The position numbers were made by a program, and so were the translations under genes. This document shows, piece by piece, positions 46,690-57,567 of a stretch of DNA of 64,000 nucleotides. The notes under the pieces are model-generated. The model made no database searches and had not been told where the DNA came from. It saw nothing but the letters and a program-made list of their open reading frames with translations. The stretch's first letter is position 1. Each line of letters opens with the position of its first letter. The stretch is from Vigna angularis (lineage: Eukaryota; Streptophyta; Magnoliopsida; Fabales; Fabaceae), in the NCBI RefSeq assembly GCF_016808095.1, contig NC_068978.1:29709306-29773305 (forward strand). The letters run 5' to 3'.

Positions 46690-47345
46690 ATATTTGGATT
46701 GCATTAAAGGAAACAAACCAATTAAATATCCAAGAATTTTTCTACAGGAGGCAATGAACTTTTAGGATCAATACACACTTATAGAGCTTTTAAGATTCCA
46801 TCTTGGAGTGGTGAAAGGTATTTTATCACCTTTATAGATGATTTTTCGTGTTATTGTTAACGGTATTGACGAGGATCTACTCTCATTTAAACAAGTCATG
46901 GAAAGTGACAATTCAGAAAAGTTGTTGAATCTTATGAAATCAAAATTAAAGTCAATGGATGGAAATTAAAGTATGGGATCTAGTTGAATTGCCTAAAAGT
47001 TAAAAAAGAGGTAGTTGTAGATGATTCTTTAAGACCAAACATAACTCAAAAGGCAATAAGACTAGATTGGTTGCCAAAGATATTAAAAAGATGACATTGA
47101 CTACAAAGATAACTTCTTTCCTATTTCTGAGAAAGACTCTTTGAGAATTCTTTTACTTTGGTGGTTCATGATGATTTAGAGTTTCACCAAATACATGCAA
47201 AGGTTGCCTTTTCAAATGGTGACTTAGAGGAAGAAAATTATATGGACCAACTAAAGGCTTTATTTCCACAAAAAAGGAAAACATTGTGTGTAAATTAAAG
47301 AATTCAATATATGAATTAAAACAAACTTCTAGACAATAAAGTTTA
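46690..47345 (+). mobile_element. Ty1/copia pol fragment (integrase to reverse transcriptase), decayed
   Basis: Broken frames give DCIKGKQTN (end of the integrase zinc-finger region), then PSWSGERYFITFIDDFS of the integrase core, then a jump to FKQVMESDNSEKLLNLMKSK and the reverse-transcriptase start: FKTKHNSKGNKTRLVAKD, DYKDNFFPISEKDSLRILLL and a diverged leucine-aspartate-rich stretch around 47180-47345. The C-terminal part of integrase is missing. Multiple stops and frameshifts make it non-functional. Confidence 0.8.
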
Positions 47346-47439
47346 ATGATACCATCACATCATATAAAAGTGCTCAAGAAGTTGGGATGTCATAAAAGTG
47401 ACACATGAAGGAACAAATTATGTAAAGTGTGCATGAAAG

Positions 47440-48000
47440 AAATTTTTTATACAAGAATTACCACTATGTCTATGGCGACACTCTTTGATAAGTTGAGAGA
47501 ACATCAAATGGAACTTGGACGATTGAAGGAAGAAGAGGACCAAGGAAAGAGAAAGAACTGTCCTTTAAATATGAAGTTGAGAGGTGCAAAAGCCCCAAGG
47601 AAGATGAAGACTCAAATGATGAAAATTTGAGTCACATGATTAGAAAATTCAACAAGTTCATGAAATCCATAGGTAAGGAACAATTTAAAATTGACAAGAA
47701 TGAGAAACAAGGATCTTTTTCAAAGTACAAATGTTGTGGTTGTAGAGAAAAATGGCACATAAATGCATATTGTCTAAACATTAAAAGGGTGAAGAAAAGA
47801 AAGAAAACAAATTCTTCAAGAAGAAGAAAACTTATATTGCTTAGGAGGATAATGATTCAAGCTCCTGAAGCTTATGTGATTCTGATAAGCAAGCAAACAT
47901 GTGCTTAATGGTCAACAATGTATCATCCAAAAGCTAAGTAAGTTTATTTAGCAATAATTATGATTATAATTATAATGAATTGCATGATGTTTTTCAATAA
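47440..48000 (+). mobile_element. Ty1/copia gag fragment with CCHC zinc knuckle
   Basis: Frames give LFDKLREHQMELGRLKEEED, IRKFNKFMKSIGKEQFKI, the knuckle CCGCREKWHINAYC (bases about 47733-47771; C-x2-C-x4-H-x4-C spacing partly kept), then SDSDKQANMCLMVNNVSS-like sequence split by frameshifts. Gag normally lies before pol; here it lies after a pol fragment, so two insertions or a rearrangement are involved. Confidence 0.75.
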
Positions 48001-48439
48001 ATATTGCATGAATTATAAAAACTGGATATTGCTCATAGATAATTGAAAAAGGATTTCAAAGAATTATAGCTAAAATTTGAAAAAATATTAAAGAAGAATA
48101 AGTTTTAAGAAAAATAAAATTTTGAAAGTGTTGTTGTTGCTTGGAAAGTCATTCATCTTTCATCCTTAGTTTAAGTTCTAGTCATTTCTTAACAATTAGT
48201 TAATTTCTCCATAAAAAAATTAACAAGTAAATGTAGGATCTTTTGATTCGAACCAATATAAAATACTTCTGCAGTCTCTCTCTTTCCCTATATTCTTTAT
48301 TTAACAAACTACACTTTTATTTAAAAAATAATAATTTTTTAAAATATTTGTAAGTTAAAACAGAATCAAAGAAAATTAATATAATTAAAAAACATTTTTG
48401 TTTCTTAATTAAGTATTATGTAAAAGTTAAAACTGCATA

Positions 48440-48960
48440 AAAGAAACCTGGGGCACTGCAGGCCCAATAAGGGAACCGAAGCCTGGAAATTTCGTCCTGC
48501 TGCATTCCCATAGTTTTCTTTTTGTATACTTGTAATTATTTTTCATTTTATTCTTTTTGGATTATATAATTTAAATTTTTTTATATACAAATTATACAAA
48601 TAAAAAAATATTTTAAAATCTAAGAAATCAAAAATAACTTTTATGTTTCACCTTAAAGTTATTTTCTTTTTCGAAAACCATGACTTATAGATTTTACATT
48701 CTGAAAATTAAAAATGACTTCTAATTTATACAATTTAAAATTAAAAATAAATTTTATATTGTACAATTTATAAGTTATTTTTTCTCAAAATATGGCCTAA
48801 AAATTATATAATCTGCAAGTCACTTAGCTCCCAGATTATACAATCCACAAATATATTTGACTTCCAGATAATTAGAAAAGGTTCAAGTAGGAAAAATCTT
48901 TTATGGAGGTGCAGCAAGAAAGTTATAGAGGTACAGGAGGAAATTACCCGAAAAGCTCTA
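48440..48960. mobile_element. Putative MITE with ATAATCTGAAA-type internal repeats
   Basis: The left end has GGAAATTTCGTCCTGCTGCA. The right end, read on the minus strand, has GGTAATTTCCTCCTGTACCT then CTATAACTTTCTTGCTGCAC. These look like imperfect inverted repeats. The interior repeats short AT-rich units such as TTATACAATCTG. About 0.5 kb, non-coding. Confidence 0.45.
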
Positions 48961-49610
48961 TAGACATAGGCCCAACACTACACTACAAATTTAATGGAAT
49001 CTATGTTACTTTCACCTTCCTTTTCTCTAATTCATACTCCATATTCATTTTTAATTTCTAAATTGACTACACTATTCTTATTTATATAAAACCCTTTTTA
49101 ACATTTCTAACTCTCTTTTTTCTTTTTCCTCATATCACTTAATATTTGATATCTCATGTTACAAGTGGAAAGGAAATGGTAATATTTGGTTTTATTGATT
49201 TTTTTCTTTCTTTATAGTTTAGAATTCATATACACTAATTGAAATCATTGTATCTGTCTTATGCAGAGATTCAATTCTACTACTCCAATTTCAGAAAAAC
49301 CCCTTAAATCCATAAGGAAATCACTTGCAAAATATGTAATTCAACTCTATAATAGTATGTAGATATTAGTATATAGTAAGTTTTATATTAGCATATATAT
49401 GATTAGGTTAACTTTGTCATTGGTTTGATTTATGATTTTAAGTTAATTTATGATTATAATTTTATGTACATTGAATTTATTTATGATTTATTATAATCTT
49501 CATTGAAATATATACTTCTGGATTGTTCTCGAGAATTTTAAAATATGCAGATTTGTTTTTGTATATGAGATTGTTGCAGAAACAAACTTGTTTTTTAAAA
49601 AAATAATAGA
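48961..49610. other. Intergenic, no feature seen
   Basis: AT-rich sequence between the MITE-like and CACTA-like segments. Confidence 0.4.
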
Positions 49611-49611
49611 A

Positions 49612-49982
49612 TATGTCTCGGTTGTGACCATAACCGAAGTAAAAAGCTCTTTATGGCATCAGTTTTGGCCACAACCGAGGTAGAAAGGTTGACGAAAAAA
49701 ACACCTCTACTGCCTTTGCTCAACCACAACCGAGGCAAAAGACCCATCTCTACTACCTTGATTCTCCAACAACCGATGCCAAAAGTCTGACAAAAATAAA
49801 AATAAAAAAGAGGAACAACCTTTATTGCATCAATTGCATTTGAACCGAGGTAAAAGCCTACACCTTTTTGCCTCGGTTACAAACCGAGACAAACTTTTTG
49901 TCTCGCCTGTATATGTCTCGGTTCAAAAACCGAAGCGTATTATCAAAAATAATTATTGTCGTTTCCCTTCGCTGCACTAGTG
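49612..49982. mobile_element. Right end of a CACTA element with CCTCGGTT/AACCGAGG arrays
   Basis: The segment closes with CTGCACTAGTG (49972-49982), the reverse complement of a CACTA-type terminus. Upstream are many subterminal copies of (A)ACCGAGG and CTCGGTT in both orientations (for example near 49617, 49671, 49728, 49838, 49876 and 49917). This matches the transposase-binding subterminal repeats of En/Spm elements. No left end or transposase gene was found, so it is a truncated or deleted copy. Confidence 0.7.
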
Positions 49983-50712
49983 AAATATATAGAAAAATAC
50001 AGTAGATAATCATCAATGTTATGATATGCAACACAATTATGTTAAAAACCAAGTACAAAAGCTCTATACGTTAAACAAATAATTCTTTTATTCACATCTC
50101 ATATTCATGGCTTCCAAAGTTTCAATCTTTTACCTTAAATTTCATCCACTTTTTTTTTCTGCTAAGCATAATACTGATGTCTTGTAATATAAAGAAGAAA
50201 AATGTTTAGATGTTGTTGGTGAGGTACAGTTTTTTCTTGCCTTTATTTGTGTTACTAATAACCACTCGTCATTCTCAATCTTGAATAGATGGAAAAGAAT
50301 AAAGCTATGGAAAACCAGTTGAAAAGCCAAAGTTTCAACTCCAATAAGTCAGCGATAACAGATAAGTTCTACTATGGGGCTCATAAAAAATGTAGCAAAA
50401 CGAAAACAACTTGGACACTCATGATGCCAAAATGGTTGATATTATTTCCAATTTCCATCCAACTTGCCTTATTTCTAACAGTCACATTGTGGTTGATGTA
50501 GTCAATATTATAAGTGTTTAAGAGCTGCTGAAAAAAATAGATCAAAAGCATAAATATATTCAAAAGCACACAATGTTCTAGGATTAACCAATAAAGTACA
50601 ATTTTAATGTTTTAGTAACATCACTCCTACAATCAAAACATTATTACTACAACACAATACTACAATACTAATTGCAATTTAGCTTCAACAAAAACATAAT
50701 AAAAAAACATAA

Positions 50713-51171
50713 TTGTTAAACAACAACACTATAATTTTTCCAACTCTTCTGTGTTTCTGTAATTTCCTCTTCAACTTCTCATTCTTCTTCCTTAGATTCA
50801 ATACAACCTTTTCTTTTTCAAAACAAATTTCAACTTCTTCATTTTTTCTTTGTAAGGTTGCTTCAATTTCATATTCTCCTTCATCAACCCATTCAAAGTA
50901 GTTACAATGTCAATTATTCTGTAATAAAAATTACAAACAATTAATAAAAACTTCATTACTATAAGTAAATCATTTTCTCACTTAATGTCCAATTTCTATA
51001 TTTCAAAAATAATCTTCCTTTGTTATTCAAAGTACTTTCCTTCAACAAGAATAATTTTTTCACACAACCATATAATTTTGATGCTAACTGTGAAGAGGAT
51101 CTACATGTTTGCGACATTCTCGAACCAGTGCTCTTTCTCGTACAACCAAATCCTCCGTTGTTAGATTTCAT
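50713..51171 (-). pseudogene. GRF-type zinc finger protein, degenerate (At4g04775-like)
   Basis: Exon 1 (51171 down to about 50985) encodes a Ser-rich start, SRMSQTCRSSSQLASKLYGC, then KKLFLLKESTLNNKGRLFLK with RNW. A second exon (about 50922-50713) gives CNYFEWVDEGEYEIEATLQR followed by a Lys/Glu-rich coiled coil, KEKVVLNLRKKNEKLKRKL. This is the layout of small plant GRF zinc-finger proteins, whose role is unknown. The finger is damaged: Tyr replaces expected Cys before GC and in KYRNW, and a TGA lies just before the CNYF motif. A hydrophobic C-terminus expected in the family is not clear. Confidence 0.6.
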
Positions 51172-51729
51172 TTCACTACAACAATGATTTCGAAAGTAAA
51201 TTATCTACATGGTCAAACCCTATATCCCCAATCTCTCCCTTTATTCCCACGAAAACAAAAATCAACTTACTTTTCGAAAAAGATCAACTCCAACCATTTA
51301 CTGTTCGAGTTTCTTTCAAAGTTAAATGATGTTTTGGTCTTTCGCGAACTGCATAATAAGCACATCTCTAATCTCATATATGAATTTCGGTTCAAGTAAA
51401 AAACTCCTAAATAACCCTAATTTGAACTTCCATTAAAAAAAAGCAAACTTTCAATTTTAGAAAAACATCTATAAAATGTACAGATGTCATGAAACATAGT
51501 ATACTGTTAGTTAGATCACTCAAAAACTAAAGTTATTGGTATTCCAGAACTAAATCTAATAATATCATTAAGGAAAATATAAAAATGAAATAAAGTTTAG
51601 AAGTAAGACTAAAACACAAACATAAAACAAAAGATTTGAGGAATTTGCATCTGTCACATCAACATATATGCATAATTCAAATCGAGGTTAAAAGTTTATG
51701 ATTTTTCATTATTGTGTACATTGCATATG
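51172..51729. other. Intergenic, no feature seen
   Basis: Sequence 5' of the GRF-like fragment. The open frame 51109-51399 (+) is antisense to it at one end and has no domain. Confidence 0.4.
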
Positions 51730-52330
51730 CTCACTGTAATAGGACAGCTTCTTTCGGCTCCTCTGTAACTTTGTCCTGTTCTCTCATAAATATTTTTTTC
51801 CCACTTTGTCTCTTTAGACAGTATAATTTAAAATTTATTTTTTAATTTTATTGTATAATTCATAATTTTTTAAAATTATATAATCTGGAAACCACTTTTT
51901 GTCAAAATAATCATATTACAGAATTTAAAATTAAAAATAAATTTCAAATCGTATAATCTAAAATTATTTTCTTTTTAGAAAATGACTATTGAATTACAAA
52001 ATTCATAAACTATTTAACTTTTGAATTACATAATAGAAAAATACTTATAACTTCTAAACTATATAATTCAAAAATTACTTTAATTCTAATTTACACTTTT
52101 GAAAATTATTTTTATATTAATTTATTTTATATATTTTAATAATCATAACAATATATAATATTTTTTACTAATTATAACATTTTTCAAATTTATAAAATCC
52201 ATTATATCATCCCTCATCAACTTTCATAATTTTTTTTATCTCAAATTCTTTTCATAAATCCCAACAATTGAACTTTTTCTTCAAATCCGAACCATAAAAA
52301 AATTATAAAAATACATGAAGAAAGTGGTCT
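51730..52330. mobile_element. Second MITE-like element of the 48440 family
   Basis: It begins with CTCCTCTGTAACTTTGTCCT, similar to the inner arm of the 48440-48960 element, and carries the same interior style (TATAATCTGGAAA, TATAATCTAAAATTATTTTC). No coding capacity. Ends are poorly defined. Confidence 0.4.
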
Positions 52331-53379
52331 AGAATACAATATTGACGCCCAATTTATCCTAGGTTATTGTGCCCACTACCTGTTTGCGTTAATGTTTGGG
52401 TATTTGTTTTACATGGTGGGTCTTACTAAGAGTGTTAGGATTCCCACAACCATCCCTGTTATCAAACTTTTTATGTCTACTACTATTAGGACCTATACAT
52501 TACATCTATTACACCTATGTTTTGGATTTATGTGCCATTGCCTCTCTTTTTCTTAGATATAAGAACTTTTCCCACAATTTTGCTTTTGCCAACACTAAAT
52601 ATAGAAAAAAATGGATGTAATTAACATCTTAATCTATGACACTAATTGTGACAACCTAAAATCTTATTATTCATTTGGAAAAAAACAATGTTTGTTAACA
52701 AAATAAGATTCTTTTATCCTGATTGCTCCAAGGAGAAAATAAATGTAAATAAAGAAAAGAGAAAAAATATCTTACAACATATAAAAAAATACGACGATGA
52801 ATTTACTTGAGAGATACTTCTCGATTATGTGAAAATAAAAAGAAATATTCATATTAAAATATAATATTTATAACTTTAATTTTAATATCAATATAAAAAT
52901 AATTAAATATTAAAATTATGGTTATTCTCCGTAGCTAAATAAAATATATAAAATATTAATATAGTTATCTAAAATAATAATTATATAAACACACGTACAA
53001 GGTTACATAATACTAAAATAATTCTATCAAAAAATTGACTATATAAAAATATTTCAATTTAAACGTAAAAGATCATTCAACGATATCCTCTACTTCTACT
53101 AATGACATATATGCACATGATTCATCTTCTACTTACATTAAATATATGATTATTGCAATAAAAATAAACAACACAAAAAGAAAAAAGAAAAGAAGGAAGG
53201 GTAATGTTCAAAAGAAAACAAAATCTCATTTTAACAATTTAAATCATAGAATAGATTTATCATTATGTATAACATTGTATCTCTCATATAACATATCTAT
53301 AAATGACTTTAGACTCAATTTTCTGAATACATGTTTTGACATAGAACTTCTCTAAAGGTGTGCACTCGTAATAATATTT
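52331..53379. other. Intergenic, AT-rich
   Basis: No gene recognised. The frame 52396-52620 (+) has Tyr/Leu-rich hydrophobic sequence but no family match that I can support. Confidence 0.4.
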
Positions 53380-54100
53380 ATATTGTGCAGGGTTATAAAC
53401 ACGAGGTTATTACCTACTATTCAAAAGGTTAATCTTTCACATCTAAGACTAAAAGTCTAGGATAAATACCTCTTGTCATTCTCTCCCACACCTCATTCAT
53501 CTCTACATGAGTTAAATGGTTGATAGAATATTAAAATACCTCCTTTCTAAATTATGGTCTATAAAGTACATGCTAATAATCACCAAGACATAGAATTTTT
53601 CCTTGAGATTCTTCACATCACATATCATCCATACTCATCATTATATTTACAATCCATGAAGAACCCATAATTCCAATAAAATATGAAATGAATCCATATG
53701 AACCATTTAAAAAAAACAAGAATCAGAAAATCACAACATTGATCACTCAATGCTAGGTATAAAGTTTAGCGCCAAAGCTTTCGCATCTTCTCTCGCTCAG
53801 TGCCCTATCACCGCTCAATGTCGAACCATTCGCATTTTGGTTCGCTTAGTGATGAAGCTGACACTCAACGCTATACTACAAAATATGCATCTTTCAAAAT
53901 TGTGATCTGATTATATATGAGACTTATTCAATTGACCAAATTGGTATTCCTAACTTAGTGATTGGTTCAAAACATGTTTAAAATATTAGATTGAATACTA
54001 ACTTGCTCAAATGATTAGTGACTAAGTACATCAACTCACTCTAACTTTAACCAAAATTCAACAACACAATAGCATAGTAAATAACCATATTTCAACAACA
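53380..54100 (-). mobile_element. LTR-like repeat with CGCTCA motifs
   Basis: Contains CTCTCGCTCAGTGCC, CACCGCTCAATG and ACACTCAACGC (53790-53870), with surrounding text similar to 55310-57260. GCGCTGAGCG-type phrases on the opposite strand are common in legume LTRs. No coding sequence. Confidence 0.35.
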
Positions 54101-54723
54101 TAAACAAACCATATCTTTAATTTCACAATCTCATATAACAAAAACAAGACTCATTCAATAACAACAAAAATAAAAGAAATAGAAAAAAAGGAGTTTAATA
54201 ACAAAAACAATAAAAAAACCATCAAAATATTCTAAAACATGATATGAATATTAGTAATAAGTAAAAAAAAAATTAGTTAAAACTAGCTAAAAGTGGACTT
54301 ATTTGGATATTTTATCATTCAACTATTTTTATTTTACAACTTTTCTTATCATAAGTTTGTCTTGAACATTTTCTTATTATGTTTTTCTAACTTTACACAT
54401 TGTAATGAAATGATGATGGCTTTTAAAGAATGCCATCATTTCATCCCTAACTTTTTTTAAAAATAAAATATAAATATAATTGTGAAATGGACGAAAAAGA
54501 TATTAAATAGTAAAATATAAAATTTTAAAAATGGTAGTAAAATACATGAAAGAAAATAGACTAATGAAATTTGAGAAACTTAAATATAGTTTGATTATCA
54601 AAATCTAACATCTTAATTTTCATAATATTCAACTATTATAAATAAATCATATTCTTTTGTAAAACAAAACAGTCAGTTCAAAGAAGAACATATAAACTGT
54701 TATGACAATTATCTATAAATAAT

Positions 54724-54727
<4 letters not shown>

Positions 54728-54775
<48 letters not shown>
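54728..54775. repeat. (TA)n microsatellite
   Basis: About 48 bases of TA repeats. Confidence 0.95.
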
Positions 54776-54778
<3 letters not shown>

Positions 54779-54899
54779 TTACACTACAAGGAAATATATT
54801 ACATTGTATCAACAACATAATATAGACTTTACAAAACAAAAAAGGAATGACAAAACGTCCTACTCTAAGCTTCAGCTCCGCCATTAGCTAGTTCTTATT

Positions 54900-57260
54900 C
54901 ACCAGAGACACTCCTAAGCTCACACCATTGATCATTACAAAAGAGAAAACAAACATACACACGAACAATTAAAGACAGAAGGATAATTCCCTACTTGAGA
55001 TTGGAGTTATTGAGAGTGTCAAAATCATCCCCTAATTTCAAAGTCCCTACCTCAATACATAACACAACATAACAACCATAAGGATTTTCCCGTGGAATCC
55101 TTTTCACATCATACTTAATTCACACTTTTCATTTCATTTGAATATCATCATACATATAACACATATTAAATCCATACACATATTCATGCTTACCATCCAT
55201 AAAACATTATCCTAAGTTCCACACAAGTAAGTAATTAATCTATATAAACCAACTCGATTAAACAAGGAATCAAAAGAAGAGAAAACCTAAAGAATGACTT
55301 GAAATAGGAAGCTCAACGACAATAAACTAGCGCCCAAAGAACAATTCTTTTCGCCTAGCGAGCCAAGCCCTCACCCAACGAATTAAAGGGGAAAAAGAAC
55401 TAGACCTGCAAAGGAAAGTGACCCTTAAGGCCCAAAAATGTCGCTCAACACCCAAAAAACCAAAGGATCACTACCTTGGATAACGCTCAGCACCTCAGAA
55501 TGCTACTCAACACCCAAAAATCGATGGCTCCCTAACTTAGGAGCGCTCAGCAGTCAAAAGTATCGCTTAGTTCCCAAGAATCAAAGGCTCACTGTTTTTC
55601 TAGCACTCAGCCCTACACTAGTACCACTTAGCCCTATACTAGTATCGCTCAACCTTATACTAGAAAATCAACAACTTCATTTCTGCAATCAAAGACCTAT
55701 TCAGATGACCAAATTGGTATTCATGACTCAATGAAATAGGTTTTAATGTCAGGTTGAACACCAATTCACTTAATTGATTTAGAATTCCCACTTCTCCTAT
55801 TATAAACCAAACCAAATAAGATAACTACAATCCAACATCACTTGCATCAACAACCTAATAACTTAGTAGATTTCACCCATTTCAAATTAGATTTTAATAA
55901 ACTAAAAGGCTAAACAAGTCTTAAATGGCCTAAAAACAAACCTCAAACATCAGGTCTCTCCCTGAAATCACTCATCTAGAAATTCACATATAAACCCCCC
56001 GAAATTATACCTCAAAACCAGCTAAGACTCTCATCTTTCACTACATCACCATGTTTTTATGTCAGCAGCAGAAGCCCAAGCTCATGGAATTGTAGATCTT
56101 GTAGCAGTTTAATAAAAAATTGGTGGCAAAGGTTATTCTAATTAAATACAGGATTGGAAATTTAATTTTTTACTCTTCTTACTTTACATTTTCAAATAAA
56201 ATCTCTAAGAGTTAATCTATTAATATACTATAAATAATATAGGCTATAAGGAATATAGAATATAAGTAATTCACGGTTAGGATAGATCTAAACTTGCTCA
56301 TTATACAAAAATATAGATATATATAGTACGACTTACCATGCCAACTATGAAACAACTTATTAGAAACACAAGACAGCCAATCCGAAACGTCACAAAATCC
56401 CCAGCTCTTCGGGGATGCCCTCAACGCCGAGGAACATGTACCAGGGTGTATGTGCGACTCGTTCAGCTTAAATACTAAGAAAAAAACAAATTTAACAGAA
56501 ATTTTCAACCAATTATAACTTCAATTGCATCAGCTTAAGTGACCAAAACATGTAACAACCAACAAGAACTCACAGCAAGGTTATTTCAATATCAAATACA
56601 CCTATTTATATTGAATTTCAAGCAACTATACCACAACACAACATAATCTCAACAAACTAAATCTTTTTAATCAAAATCAAGCATATCAACCCAGATTATC
56701 AAAACATTAAAACAGTAGAAAAGAGGTATTTAGTTTCCCCTAACTTACAGAGAACCCAACTGCTCTACAAGAGCTAAGATGACTCCACTAGTTCAAGGAA
56801 TTCTATTTGTACCTACAACTCACAGAAACACGATCAAAGTATACCGTTAGAACCACTGATTAACAGAGAATCTTATAGAAGACTCAGATGACACATGCAA
56901 AAACACCACGCTTCGCATGCAAAGGAAACGACACATACCAAAGAAAAGAGTAAAAACTAACTTACTCTTTTGGAGAAACTAATCAAATAGATTTGAAGAT
57001 CTTGTTGCTGTGATCACTCAACTGGTCTTTGATCTTCGAAAGTAGGAGAAAAAACTCCAATGAAAAAGTCAAAGAACCCTAAAAAAATGATTTTTAGATA
57101 TATAATTTATATTAAAAACAATAAGACTCATTTATAATAAAACTATTTATAACAAAACTATTTGTATTAAAATTATTTAATATTAAAATAATCAAATCTC
57201 ATTATTTTTAAACTACTATCCTTTTAAAATATATAATTTCGTAGGTCTTTACAAAAAAAA
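54900..57260 (-). mobile_element. Probable LTR-type remnant with repeated CGCTCAGC/CGCTCAAC
   Basis: Between 55310 and 55660 the motif (T/A)CGCTCA(G/A)C recurs at least six times with CACCCAAAAA tails, an irregular internal repeat. The rest is pyrimidine/adenine-rich and ends near GTAGGTCTTTACA (57241), the reverse complement of a possible LTR start. Open frames 55438-55734 (+) and 56508-56212 (-) follow the repeat or lack domains. Confidence 0.4.
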
Positions 57261-57491
57261 AATAAAAAGTATTTGTTTTTCTTGTTTGTATCAATAATTC
57301 ATTCTTTTTCTTTTATATTTTTTTACTTACCAGTCGTATATTTTTTAAAAAGACTTAACGCGATTATTTATGTTAAATTAACGTTATTATTATTATTTTT
57401 ATTTTTTTTCTTGGAATTGGACAATAAACGTGTAAAAAAGTGAGTAACTGGTAAATGTCAATCCAATATTAGCCCTAATATAATGAGAGAG

Positions 57492-57494
<3 letters not shown>

Positions 57495-57564
<70 letters not shown>
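57495..57564. repeat. (TA)n microsatellite
   Basis: About 70 bases of TA repeats. Confidence 0.95.
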
Positions 57565-57567
<3 letters not shown>

